A stretch of DNA of 44,108 bases from a virus. Shown piece by piece: positions 6,456 through 14,270 of the stretch (positions are counted from its first letter, which is position 1; every line of letters begins with the position of its first letter). A program made the translations under genes and the position numbers. The notes beneath the pieces are model-generated. The model saw only the letters and a program-made list of their open reading frames with translations. It did not search any database and was not told the origin of the DNA. Where the stretch lies: IMG/VR virus record IMGVR_UViG_3300012005_000012, positions 1 through 44,108 of that record; one strand, written 5' to 3'.

Positions 6456-7783
6456 CTAGGCTATCTGAAATAGTTGCACCGTCATTCTTTCCCATTCACA
6501 AAGATATCAAGCAAGGCAACCATACTCACTACTGGCTACGTGGAGGGAGAGGAAGTACCAAGTCCTCATTCACAGCCATTGAGATCATATTAGGCATCAT
6601 GAGCGATCCCCAAGCCAACGCCGTTGTATTGCGAAAAGTTAAGGATACACTCAAAGAGTCAGTGTTTGAACAGTTGTGCTGGGCAATAGATGAATTAGGC
6701 GTAGATGACTACTGGCAAGTACCAGAAGCAAAGCTTGTGATCACCTACAAACCAACAGGGCAGGAAATAAGATTCCGTGGAGCTGACAAGCCCAAAAAGA
6801 TTAAGTCTATGACATTCAGCCGAGGGTATTGTAAATTCTTATGGTACGAGGAATTAGACGAGTTTACAGGCATGGAAGAGATACGAATGATTAATCAGTC
6901 CTTAATGCGTGGCGGTAACAAATTTACTGTATTCTATTCGTACAATCCTCCTAAGAGTGCGAACAGTTGGGTGAATACAGAAGTCCAGCTCACAAGAGAG
7001 GATCGTATAGCGCATCACAGCACATATCTAAGCGTAGATAAAGAATGGCTAGGCAATCAGTTTATCATCGAAGCAGAACACCTTAAATTAGTGAAGCCGT
7101 TAGCGTATCAGCATGAATACCTGGGCGAGATCATCGGTACAGGTGGCGAGATATTCGACAACGTACAAACTCGAATCATCAGCAATGCAGAGATAGAAGA
7201 GTTTGAGAACATCAAGCGCGGCTTAGACTTTGGCTATTCAACGGATCCACTGGTTTATAACGTCATGCACTATGACCGCAAGCACAAACGATTATACATC
7301 TATCATGAGCTATTCAAAGTCCGCTTATCCACTCATGCGGCTTATTTGCATATAAAAGAAGAAAACAAGAAGAATGAGCTTGTCAACGCAGATTCAGCAG
7401 AGCCAAGAACCATTAGTGAATTAGTGCAGTATGGCTTAAGAGTTTCGGGCGTTAAAAAAGGACCCGATACCGTAGAGTATGGTATCAAGTTTCTTCAAGA
7501 TTTGGAAGCAATCATTATAGATGATACACGTTGCCCTGAGACAGCTCGAGAGTTCTTGACGTATGAATTAGACAAGGATGCACACGGTAACTTCAAGGCA
7601 GGCTATCCCGATCATGACAATCATTCGATAGACGCGGTACGCTACGGCATGAATGACGAGTGCATTGATTTCATGCTGAGAAAGAAGAAAGACAACTGGC
7701 CTGATACGAGTATGGAAGCCAAGGTGCGGAGAAACATACAGAAGTATAACAAGCCACAGAAAAGGACGGTGCAAGCGTTGTGA
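6452..7783 (+). CDS. terL: Terminase large subunit (PBSX/XtmB type)
   Basis: 443 residues, normal for the family. Walker A is GGRGSTKS at 31-38 and Walker B with catalytic acid is FLWYEELDE at about 129-137. The C-terminal nuclease begins with the RGLDFGYSTDPL strand (Asp at 259). It pumps DNA into the prohead through the portal and cuts at headful. The upstream SD is within terS. Codons at the end overlap the next gene start (GTGA). Confidence 0.96.
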   Translation: MTRLSEIVAPSFFPIHKDIKQGNHTHYWLRGGRGSTKSSFTAIEIILGIMSDPQANAVVLRKVKDTLKESVFEQLCWAIDELGVDDYWQVPEAKLVITYKPTGQEIRFRGADKPKKIKSMTFSRGYCKFLWYEELDEFTGMEEIRMINQSLMRGGNKFTVFYSYNPPKSANSWVNTEVQLTREDRIAHHSTYLSVDKEWLGNQFIIEAEHLKLVKPLAYQHEYLGEIIGTGGEIFDNVQTRIISNAEIEEFENIKRGLDFGYSTDPLVYNVMHYDRKHKRLYIYHELFKVRLSTHAAYLHIKEENKKNELVNADSAEPRTISELVQYGLRVSGVKKGPDTVEYGIKFLQDLEAIIIDDTRCPETAREFLTYELDKDAHGNFKAGYPDHDNHSIDAVRYGMNDECIDFMLRKKKDNWPDTSMEAKVRRNIQKYNKPQKRTVQAL

Positions 7784-8034
7784 AACTAAAACATATGAAA
7801 GTACAGTACAATAGAATGCCGGATCGACCAGCAACACTTTACTACGCTTTCGGTGAGGAAAATGGGGTAACTTATGAAAGCAATTTATTGGTTTATGACA
7901 GTGAAATACTGTTGATGGATGCGTTTCAATTGGACACCTTTGTTACGATTGGTCTAACATCAAACATCCGAGAACTGACACAACAAGAATTTGTAAATCG
8001 AATCGAAGAAATAAGAGAGGTAATGCTGCAATGA
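7780..8034 (+). CDS. Hypothetical protein (84 aa)
   Basis: A GTG at 7780 overlaps the TerL stop; an ATG at 7795 is the alternative. The product appears soluble with a beta-rich middle and an acidic helical end (TQQEFVNRIEEIREV). First of seven small genes between TerL and portal. No domain recognised. Confidence 0.6.
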   Translation: MKLKHMKVQYNRMPDRPATLYYAFGEENGVTYESNLLVYDSEILLMDAFQLDTFVTIGLTSNIRELTQQEFVNRIEEIREVMLQ

Positions 8035-8318
8035 TATATATCTTATCAGCAATCATATTCGTGCTTATCGCTTACACATGGGATCAGTTTCACTTAATGC
8101 ATAAGCTACGAGAAAAAGGAGCAAATGACGTTCAATGGACAGTTGAGTTCTATTCCAAATGGTTTCAATCCAAGGAGCAGGAATGGAAAGAAGAACGTCA
8201 ACAACTCCTTGATCGCATACAAGCACCCACATTCGCAGAATTCAAGCATCAAGAAGCGAAGATCATCAAGGCTAAGAACGGCACAGATAAGCCGGATATC
8301 GTAATAGAGCAATTATAG
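8031..8318 (+). CDS. Small membrane-anchored coiled-coil protein (95 aa)
   Basis: Overlaps the previous stop as ATGA. Residues 1-18 are a hydrophobic span or uncleaved signal anchor (MIYILSAIIFVLIAYTW); the remainder is charged and helical (about 25-80). A membrane-bound protein among packaging genes is unusual. Role unknown. Confidence 0.6.
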   Translation: MIYILSAIIFVLIAYTWDQFHLMHKLREKGANDVQWTVEFYSKWFQSKEQEWKEERQQLLDRIQAPTFAEFKHQEAKIIKAKNGTDKPDIVIEQL

Positions 8319-8328
8319 GAGGGATAAC

Positions 8329-8661
8329 GTGGAATTTGAAAATGACAAGATTAATGAAGCTTATAAAGAAAAAAATATCAGAGGTTTCATAATGAGTATA
8401 CCAGACCAAATATTGAGTGACATTATCGGGAAAGCAATGGGACTTGAAAAAGGGGCTTTGCTAATAACTCACGTTGGAGACGGTACACACTTCAAAGGAT
8501 TCACTATATCTGCTGTAAGTGCAAATGAACGATTTCCAAAATTGAGCGAAGGCGAAATGTTTCCACATTTGCGTCCGATAATCAAACAACGAGTGGTAAC
8601 GTACGAAGAAGGAGAAGCAATAACCGAAATATACTTTGATGGGTTTGAAGTGGAAGCATGA
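8329..8661 (+). CDS. Hypothetical protein (110 aa)
   Basis: GTG start after TAGGAGGGATAAC. A helical N-terminus leads to a mixed alpha/beta part with a G-D-G-T-H turn. No recognised family. Part of the small-gene cassette between TerL and portal. Confidence 0.6.
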   Translation: MEFENDKINEAYKEKNIRGFIMSIPDQILSDIIGKAMGLEKGALLITHVGDGTHFKGFTISAVSANERFPKLSEGEMFPHLRPIIKQRVVTYEEGEAITEIYFDGFEVEA

Positions 8662-8674
8662 AGGAGGAATTAGG

Positions 8675-8938
8675 ATGATTGATGAAACAATGAGAGCCGA
8701 ATTAAAAGATGTATTAGATCAAGGTTACATGTTATCTACAGGTTATATGGATGGCGATGCAGACCACTTTTACTTTTATCTGTTTCCTCCTGACGGCAAT
8801 AGAAAGAACGGAATCTATGGCAACATGCAACGAACCAAACGAATGACACCGGGCGAGATAGCATTTGCTGCTTCTTACTACTTACTAGGCGCATTAGAGG
8901 GCAGAGGGAAATTGAACATGGAGAAGGTGACAACATGA
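8675..8938 (+). CDS. Hypothetical protein (87 aa)
   Basis: The start at 8675 is chosen because AAGGAGGAATTAGG directly precedes it; an in-frame ATG at 8636 lies inside the previous gene and has no site. Aromatic-rich centre (HFYFYLFPPDG) and a helical C-terminus with MTPGEIAFAASYYLLG. No family recognised. ATGA overlap with the next gene. Confidence 0.6.
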   Translation: MIDETMRAELKDVLDQGYMLSTGYMDGDADHFYFYLFPPDGNRKNGIYGNMQRTKRMTPGEIAFAASYYLLGALEGRGKLNMEKVTT

Positions 8939-9285
8939 AACTATTTAATTGGATTAAGAATCTATTCTATCGTGCGCCAGAAGGATTTGAGGATGCATAC
9001 AAAAGCGCTGTAAAGCGTGTCAAACAGTCGCAACAAACACCTGAAACAGATCCGCTAATTGAAAGCTGTGGTAAAACGATAGTCGACATTATCGTAAGTG
9101 GTGGGTGGGTTAGCAAAGGAACGGTTACAAAGATCTATTTTAACGATGGAACTGTGCTTGTGATTGACAGTGTCATTGGTTCGAGGTGGGATAAGTCAAT
9201 TATCGACACATCAATAAAATTAAATAAATACACAGTAGGCAAAGGACAATATACCAAATCGGCTTATATCGAGGTGGAAGCATGA
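8935..9285 (+). CDS. Hypothetical protein (116 aa)
   Basis: Coupled to its neighbours by ATGA at both ends. It starts with an amphipathic basic segment (MKLFNWIKNLFYR) that may touch membrane, followed by a beta-rich domain with IYFNDGTVLVIDSV. Function unknown. Confidence 0.6.
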   Translation: MKLFNWIKNLFYRAPEGFEDAYKSAVKRVKQSQQTPETDPLIESCGKTIVDIIVSGGWVSKGTVTKIYFNDGTVLVIDSVIGSRWDKSIIDTSIKLNKYTVGKGQYTKSAYIEVEA

Positions 9286-9629
9286 AACTCTATAAATACA
9301 CCTTTGGCGATTGGGAGCTATACGGACCTGCCAATGACGATGCAGACGCCGAGAAGCGAAAGGCAGACGTTGACCCGCAATTCCATTATGTACCTGTGAC
9401 GATAGAGGAGGTGAAGCTAGAGGGATATGAAATCACAGTCAGTCCAGTTTCAACCATGGAGGCAGTTAATTTAGGTAATGGTAGGATAATGACCAAGGAT
9501 GCCTATGTTGATCTCGTTAAAACAATGGACAAGACAGAGTTAAAGAACGCATTACATCGCAAAAACATTGAGTTTCATCATGCTTTAGGCGAGGAAAAGC
9601 TTAGGGAACTTGTAATACAACACATATAA
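9282..9629 (+). CDS. Protein with C-terminal HeH/SAP-like helix-loop-helix (115 aa)
   Basis: N-terminal part resembles a small alpha/beta unit. The last about 40 residues (VKTMDKTELKNALHRKNI, then EEKLRELVI) follow the pattern of HeH/LEM/SAP modules, two helices joined by an extended loop, which bind nucleic acid in several phage and Rho proteins. Domain call is by pattern only. Role near the packaging genes is unknown. Confidence 0.55.
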   Translation: MKLYKYTFGDWELYGPANDDADAEKRKADVDPQFHYVPVTIEEVKLEGYEITVSPVSTMEAVNLGNGRIMTKDAYVDLVKTMDKTELKNALHRKNIEFHHALGEEKLRELVIQHI

Positions 9630-9642
9630 GGGAGTGGTTTAA

Positions 9643-9939
9643 GTGGCAGGATTAGCATATTCAATCGTAGACAACACAGTAGAGGGCAACAAGAGAGTGA
9701 TTACGGCAGACGTAACCTTTGATGCATCCTATCCAACAGGCGGCGAAGTGGTAACGCCAGCAGCGTTAGGACTCGCATCCATTCTGTTTATGCACGTTGG
9801 ATCGAAGGCAGGTAACTTAATTCAGTATGATGCAGCGAACGCTAAGTTAATGGCTTATGTGTCCAGTACAGGCGTTCAAGTAGCTAATGCCGTTGATTTG
9901 TCAGCGGTTATCGTGCGAGTAAGGGTAGTGGGCAACTAA
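9643..9939 (+). CDS. Putative head decoration/structural protein (98 aa)
   Basis: GTG start after AAGGGAGTGGTTTAA. All-beta pattern with ITADVTFDASYPTGGE, an A-LGL segment, YDAANAKL and a closing DLSAVIVRVRVVG. This set recurs in small structural or decoration-like proteins encoded beside phage head genes. Position just before the portal agrees. I cannot tell capsid decoration from another virion role. Confidence 0.6.
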   Translation: MAGLAYSIVDNTVEGNKRVITADVTFDASYPTGGEVVTPAALGLASILFMHVGSKAGNLIQYDAANAKLMAYVSSTGVQVANAVDLSAVIVRVRVVGN

Positions 9940-9965
9940 TCACGCTCATTGAAAGGAGTTGAGTT

Positions 9966-12434
9966 GTGGACAAGTCGTTAGTGCCAACAGATGTTAAGAA
10001 AGATAAGCCGGATCGAATCACCGTAGCCAAGGTTGACGAATATTACCGATTGGCAGAGGATTGGAATGACCTCAGACAGATGATGGTAGATACCAACTAT
10101 TACGCAGACAATCAATGGATAGGGTGGAATCGCGGGGACCGCCGTATTGTTCAACTTCCGATCCAAGATGCCAACCAAGAACGCATCACCTTAAACAAGA
10201 TCAAGCCGAGGGTGCTTACCCTGCTCGCCAAGCATACGAAAAACAAGATCAAGTTTAACGTGGTGGCTGGATCCAAAGAAGATGCAGACGTAGACGCAGC
10301 CAAAGGAGCCGATAAGTTCCTCAAGTTCCTGTGGAATGATTTGGGTATGAGCCAAAAGACCGTCATGATCTTCCTCAATATGCTTATTAAGTCTCGTTGT
10401 GCCGTGAAAACGTGGTTTGATGCGAGCGAAGGGGATGACATCACCCCATCCGATGGGCAAGAAGGCTACGAAGATGGCATGGACAAGATATTCAAAGGCG
10501 AGATAAAAGCCCGAGTATGCGACCCCATGACTATTTTTTACGATCCTGCTGCAACGTGTGAAGAGGAAATACGCTGGATAATCGAACGCCGAGCACGGGA
10601 TGTAGATGAACTGTTTGAGGAATACGGCGTTAAAGTCGTGCCGGATGGAAACCTAGATTCCCTCAATAGCTACGATGTGACAAACATTAACGCAGACGGC
10701 ATCAACGGAACAAACAATAAATCGAAGTCAAACACAGCGCTAACCTCTGAGTTATGGATGAAGCCCTGCAAAAAGTATCCAGGCGGCGTAAAGATTGCAG
10801 CCGCAGGAGGACGGGAGCTAGACTACACTGAGAAATCAGGTGAGTTACCATATACCATCATTGGCTACATTCCAATACCCGGAACAATGAAGTTTCAATC
10901 CGTGGTCAAGTCGATGATTCCGGTGCAGCGTGGGATCAACATTAAACGTTCGATGATTGCAACCCATGCCAAGCGAGTCGGTAACAGCATGTGGACAGTT
11001 CCTTTGGAAGCAGCCGTTGATGAGGAAGAATTGTCCGATGAAATTAGCGGTATCATTCATTTTAGCGCAGCGCATGGTATGAAGCCCGAACGAGTGCCAG
11101 CACCGGATATTCCCTCTTTCTATGATCGAGACTTAGCCAATGATGCACTAGACTTAGATGACATGTCAGGAGCTAGGGAAGTCTCACAAGGTTCTATGCC
11201 GAAAGGTTTGGATACATTGGGTGGATTGCAAATCATGGTGGAGCAGGAAAATGAGAAGCTTACTGTGGGTGCTATGGCGTATGAGGAAGGCATGAAGAAA
11301 GTAATGAGTCGCATCCTCCGGTTGGTACATAAGCATTACAAAGAGGATCGACAAGCCAAGATAGTCGGAGAAGACAACGAGATTGAGATCATCACGTTTA
11401 ATGCTTCTGATTTGACAGGTGACGAAGATATAGAGATTGTCCAAGGATCTAGCTTACCTGAGATGAAAGCTGCCCAAGAAGAACGCTTAATGCTTCTATG
11501 GGACAAAGGTGTATTCATCAAGAAGGACGGAACGCCGGACACAGATACCTTCATGAGATTGATGAACATGGGTGATGCTACACAAGCCTATGACCAAAAA
11601 CATTTGGATGATAATAAGTCGAAGATGGAAAACAAATTCTTTGAAGACCTAGCAGATAATAAACAAGCTGCTCAGGCTTATTTGCAGTACACACAACAGA
11701 AGGATCAAGCAACACAGATCAATCAAGCCATACAACAGCACCCGGATACGCAGGATATGAAGCCACATGAAGTACAACCAATGATGGAGCCGATGCCGCA
11801 ACCGCCGAAAGGCGCACCATTGGTCAGAGACTTCCAAGATCATGAGGTTCATTTGTTTAATCATAATTCATTCCGTAAGTGTAATGAATACGATGAATTG
11901 CCGCCTGAACTTCAACAGGTAGTGGACGCGCACGTGAAAGAGCATGAACAATTATTACAATCTCAACAACCAATGCCAGCAGAGCAACCGTCTGAATCGG
12001 TAGCATTTAAAGATTTACCAATGGCAGGGAAGATCCAATTTGCTGCTAAGTTGGGCATTACCTTAAAGCCTGAAGACTTCCAAGATGCTAACTCACAGCA
12101 AGATAACCAACTGAAACAGCAAGAGTTACAGTTAAAAGCACATGGGCAACAAACAGACGCACAGCTGCAAGCAGCTAAGATCGAAGCAGATAAGCAGAAA
12201 ACAGGCGCACAAATGCAGCATACGCAGGAAATGGCACAGAATAACAACGATCACAGCTTACTAAGTGCCGCTGTACTCGCTGAGCAAGCCCATAATCATC
12301 AAATGGAACATAGCCTAGTCACAAGCGCCGCCGGGCATGAGCAAGGCAAGGAAACGTCACAAATGAGCCATGGTCAACAGATGCAGCGAGATAAGCAGAA
12401 CAATAAAGTCAAGGCAAAGGCGGTGAAAAAATGA
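9966..12434 (+). CDS. Portal protein, P22-like, with long Gln/His-rich C-terminal barrel
   Basis: 822 residues; GTG start after AAAGGAGTTGAGTT. The N-terminal two thirds match short-tailed phage portals: WNDLRQMMVDTNYYADNQW near the start, an RITLNKIKPRVLTLLAKHTKN segment, DPMTIFYDPAATCEEEIRWIIERR, IPGTMKFQSVVKSMIPVQRGINIKRS and GLDTLGGLQIMVEQENEKL. From about residue 560 to the end it is a Gln/His/Lys-rich helical region (QQ, HEQ, KAH repeats), resembling the extended helical barrel of P22 gp1 in composition. The dodecamer would form the DNA channel and dock TerL and the adaptors. Confidence 0.88.
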   Translation: MDKSLVPTDVKKDKPDRITVAKVDEYYRLAEDWNDLRQMMVDTNYYADNQWIGWNRGDRRIVQLPIQDANQERITLNKIKPRVLTLLAKHTKNKIKFNVVAGSKEDADVDAAKGADKFLKFLWNDLGMSQKTVMIFLNMLIKSRCAVKTWFDASEGDDITPSDGQEGYEDGMDKIFKGEIKARVCDPMTIFYDPAATCEEEIRWIIERRARDVDELFEEYGVKVVPDGNLDSLNSYDVTNINADGINGTNNKSKSNTALTSELWMKPCKKYPGGVKIAAAGGRELDYTEKSGELPYTIIGYIPIPGTMKFQSVVKSMIPVQRGINIKRSMIATHAKRVGNSMWTVPLEAAVDEEELSDEISGIIHFSAAHGMKPERVPAPDIPSFYDRDLANDALDLDDMSGAREVSQGSMPKGLDTLGGLQIMVEQENEKLTVGAMAYEEGMKKVMSRILRLVHKHYKEDRQAKIVGEDNEIEIITFNASDLTGDEDIEIVQGSSLPEMKAAQEERLMLLWDKGVFIKKDGTPDTDTFMRLMNMGDATQAYDQKHLDDNKSKMENKFFEDLADNKQAAQAYLQYTQQKDQATQINQAIQQHPDTQDMKPHEVQPMMEPMPQPPKGAPLVRDFQDHEVHLFNHNSFRKCNEYDELPPELQQVVDAHVKEHEQLLQSQQPMPAEQPSESVAFKDLPMAGKIQFAAKLGITLKPEDFQDANSQQDNQLKQQELQLKAHGQQTDAQLQAAKIEADKQKTGAQMQHTQEMAQNNNDHSLLSAAVLAEQAHNHQMEHSLVTSAAGHEQGKETSQMSHGQQMQRDKQNNKVKAKAVKK

Positions 12435-12634
12435 ATCCATTATTAGAGAACAATTTCAAGTATCACTCACCTAAAGAAGGTCAACCTGAGAAGTACACAG
12501 CATTGCGCGACAAGGCAAAAGAACTAGCGTATTTGATTGATGAATTGTGCCCACAAAGCCGTGAAAAATCAGTCGCTTTTACTGAGTTAGAAACCGCAAT
12601 AATGTGGGCAAACGCTTCTATTGCAAGGAATTAA
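12431..12634 (+). CDS. Acb2/Tad1-hairpin-family protein (probable cyclic-nucleotide sponge)
   Basis: 67 residues; ATGA overlap with the portal stop. The core KAKELAYLIDELCPQSREKSVAF and the ending LETAIMWANASIARN form the two-helix hairpin known as the Acb2/Tad1 domain. Known family members bind the signalling nucleotides of CBASS and Thoeris and so blunt these host defences; many short family members have not been tested. The call comes from the conserved S-REKS and L-E-A-MWAN-IARN positions. Activity here is inference. Late expression after the portal is odd for a counter-defence gene, but an extended -10 follows rather than precedes it. Confidence 0.72.
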   Translation: MNPLLENNFKYHSPKEGQPEKYTALRDKAKELAYLIDELCPQSREKSVAFTELETAIMWANASIARN

Positions 12635-12635
12635 A

Positions 12636-12644
12636 TGGTATAAT
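12636..12644 (+). promoter_or_regulatory. Extended -10 element before the homing endonuclease
   Basis: TGGTATAAT, identical to the element at 2635. No strong -35. It sits in a 97-bp gap that also has GAGAG/CTCTC (about 12675-12691) followed by CTTCCCTTAATTTTATT, possibly a weak attenuator. It would give the endonuclease gene its own transcript. Confidence 0.45.
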
Positions 12645-12731
12645 ATAGAGGGATAGACAGGCCAGTCGAAAAGAGAGAATCCTACTCTCCTTCCCTTAAT
12701 TTTATTAGGAACTACTCAGGAGGTAGATGGT

Positions 12732-13379
12732 ATGGGCTTGGTTGTTGATATAGCTGGAAAAAGATTTGGTATTCTTACGGTGACAAGGTTTCATGGGCTA
12801 AATAAAAGAATGAAGTCGATGTGGCAATGTGTTTGCGATTGTGGGAAAGAAAAGTTTTTTGCCGGAGATAACCTCAAAAAGGGCAATACAACTTCTTGTG
12901 GATGTACGAAGTATGCCAAGAACACCAAACATGGAAAGTCAAAATCATTAGAGTATCGGTCATGGGTGAGCATGATAGGAAGATGCAGTAATGATAAGGG
13001 TAAAAGCTATAAAGACTATGGTGGGCGAGGTATAATTATATGCACTAGATGGTTGCAAAGTTTTGAAAGTTTTTTGGAAGATATGGGCAATAAACCTTCT
13101 GCGGAATATAGCATTGATCGAATAGATACGAATGGCAACTATGAACCCAGCAACTGCAAATGGTCGACTAGATCAGAGCAAGAAAGAAATAAAAGAATAA
13201 GCAAACGAAGCACAACGGGTTATCCTGGTGTTATGTGGAACAAAAGAGAAGGAAGGTGGAGAGCAAAAATAACAGTCGATGATAAAAACATACATGTTGG
13301 CGTGTTCAATACAATATCAGAAGCCATAGAAGCACGCAAGCAAGCAGAAATCAAATATTGGAACAAATCATCCATATAG
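12732..13379 (+). CDS. HNH-like homing endonuclease with C-terminal AP2 domain
   Basis: 215 residues; ATG after CAGGAGGTAGATGGT. Residues 31-58 hold WQCVCDCG...SCGC (zinc site). Residues 68-155 hold the HGKS...YRSWVSMIGRCSN...YGGRGI...CTRWLQSFESFLEDMG...SIDRIDTNGNYEPSNCKW unit seen in phage HNH-like homing endonucleases. Residues about 162-210 (GYPGVMWNKREGRWRAKI...AIEARKQAE) are an AP2 DNA-binding domain. Such genes are selfish elements that cut a site in sister phages and spread by repair. It lies between portal (plus the Acb2-like gene) and scaffold, with its own -10; a free-standing invader is likely. Confidence 0.88.
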   Translation: MGLVVDIAGKRFGILTVTRFHGLNKRMKSMWQCVCDCGKEKFFAGDNLKKGNTTSCGCTKYAKNTKHGKSKSLEYRSWVSMIGRCSNDKGKSYKDYGGRGIIICTRWLQSFESFLEDMGNKPSAEYSIDRIDTNGNYEPSNCKWSTRSEQERNKRISKRSTTGYPGVMWNKREGRWRAKITVDDKNIHVGVFNTISEAIEARKQAEIKYWNKSSI

Positions 13380-13394
13380 GGTGCTTTTTTTACG

Positions 13395-13476
13395 GGCTTC
13401 GGTTGAGACTGCCGGAGCCTATTCTCATGCAATAAATTCGTAGCGGCGTTGATCGTGTGGAGTGCGCCGCCCACAC
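13395..13476 (+). promoter_or_regulatory. Structured leader of the scaffold gene (hairpin plus pseudoknot-like element)
   Basis: First a hairpin: GGCTTCGG (13395-13402) with CCGGAGCC (13412-13419), one G-U pair, 9-nt loop. Then interlocked stems: GCGGCG (13443-13448) with CGCCGC (13465-13470), and GTGTGG (13455-13460) with CCACAC (13471-13476), each six perfect pairs. They either form an H-type pseudoknot or two mutually exclusive hairpins. The second stem touches the AAGGAGG ribosome site (13477-13483) of the scaffold start at 13491. Translation control of scaffold is the natural reading; P22 scaffold is known to be autoregulated after transcription. Confidence 0.6.
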
Positions 13477-13490
13477 AAGGAGGAAACAAA

Positions 13491-14255
13491 ATGGAAGAAT
13501 TGAATCAAGAAGTATCGGGCGTTGAAGAACAGACTCAGGTCGCCGTTGAGCCAACAGAAGTACCGCAACCAGTTGTTGAATCGGGCGCTGAAAAAGAGGT
13601 CGCCGCCGAACCTAACAACTTTGAAAAAGCCTTTGCCAAGCGCTTAGCCGCAAAAGAAGCTGAATGGGAAGCAAAGAACAACGAGAAATACAAGGATTAC
13701 GACACGCACAAACAGTTAAGCGAGTACTTCCAAAAGATCAACAATTCAGATGCGTTGACTCTCAAAGAACGTGTCGAGATGGAAAAGCTTCAAGAGCGCG
13801 CAGATCAAGCCAATGTGCCACCGGAAGTCATGAAACGGTTGGATGAGTTGGAAGCCAAGGCAGCAAAGGGTGACGAGTTAGAAAAGAAACAACAGGAAGA
13901 TCAGCGTGTAACGGATTACTTCTCCATAATGGAAAAAGTTTTGAAAGATAAGGGTGTCAATGCGCAAGACTTGAATCAGTTCATGGTTGACAACGAAATG
14001 CACTACAACCCGAACGCAATGGAAAAGAGTTTCGAGCTTGCTCTGAAAGCCTTTAAGGCAGACGATGCCATAGCGAAGCTGGAAACAGCCAAGAAAGACG
14101 CAGTAAACGAGTATCTTTCATCCAAAAAGGGTGTAAAGGTAGAAGGTGCACCCGGTTCAGCAAGTGTCCAAGCGGTGGATACAAAGAAAATGTCATGGGA
14201 TCAGTTAGATAGGCACGTTTTAGAGCGCGTCAAAGCAATGAATACACCACAATAA
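13491..14255 (+). CDS. Capsid scaffolding protein
   Basis: 254 residues; start at 13491 after AAGGAGGAAACAAA (an upstream in-frame start at 13449 would lie inside the structured leader). Very acidic, Glu/Val/Pro-rich N-terminus, long charged helices (about 45-140, EKAFAKRLAAKEAEWEAKNNEKY, KRLDELEAKAAKGDELEKK), and a Lys-rich C-terminus. This composition and the position immediately before the coat gene define phage scaffolds. It guides coat assembly into a prohead and then leaves or is degraded. Confidence 0.85.
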   Translation: MEELNQEVSGVEEQTQVAVEPTEVPQPVVESGAEKEVAAEPNNFEKAFAKRLAAKEAEWEAKNNEKYKDYDTHKQLSEYFQKINNSDALTLKERVEMEKLQERADQANVPPEVMKRLDELEAKAAKGDELEKKQQEDQRVTDYFSIMEKVLKDKGVNAQDLNQFMVDNEMHYNPNAMEKSFELALKAFKADDAIAKLETAKKDAVNEYLSSKKGVKVEGAPGSASVQAVDTKKMSWDQLDRHVLERVKAMNTPQ

Positions 14256-14270
14256 CAGGAGAGTGACCAC

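Noticed and set aside
10151-12247. Several open minus-strand frames inside the portal gene
   Set aside because: They shadow a well-supported gene, lack ribosome sites, and encode Cys/Leu/Ser-rich sequence typical of antisense reading.
12791-13489. Group I intron around the homing endonuclease
   Set aside because: The gene lies between intact genes rather than splitting one, and no intron core (P3-P9 type pairing) could be recognised. The flanking hairpins are explained as leader structures.
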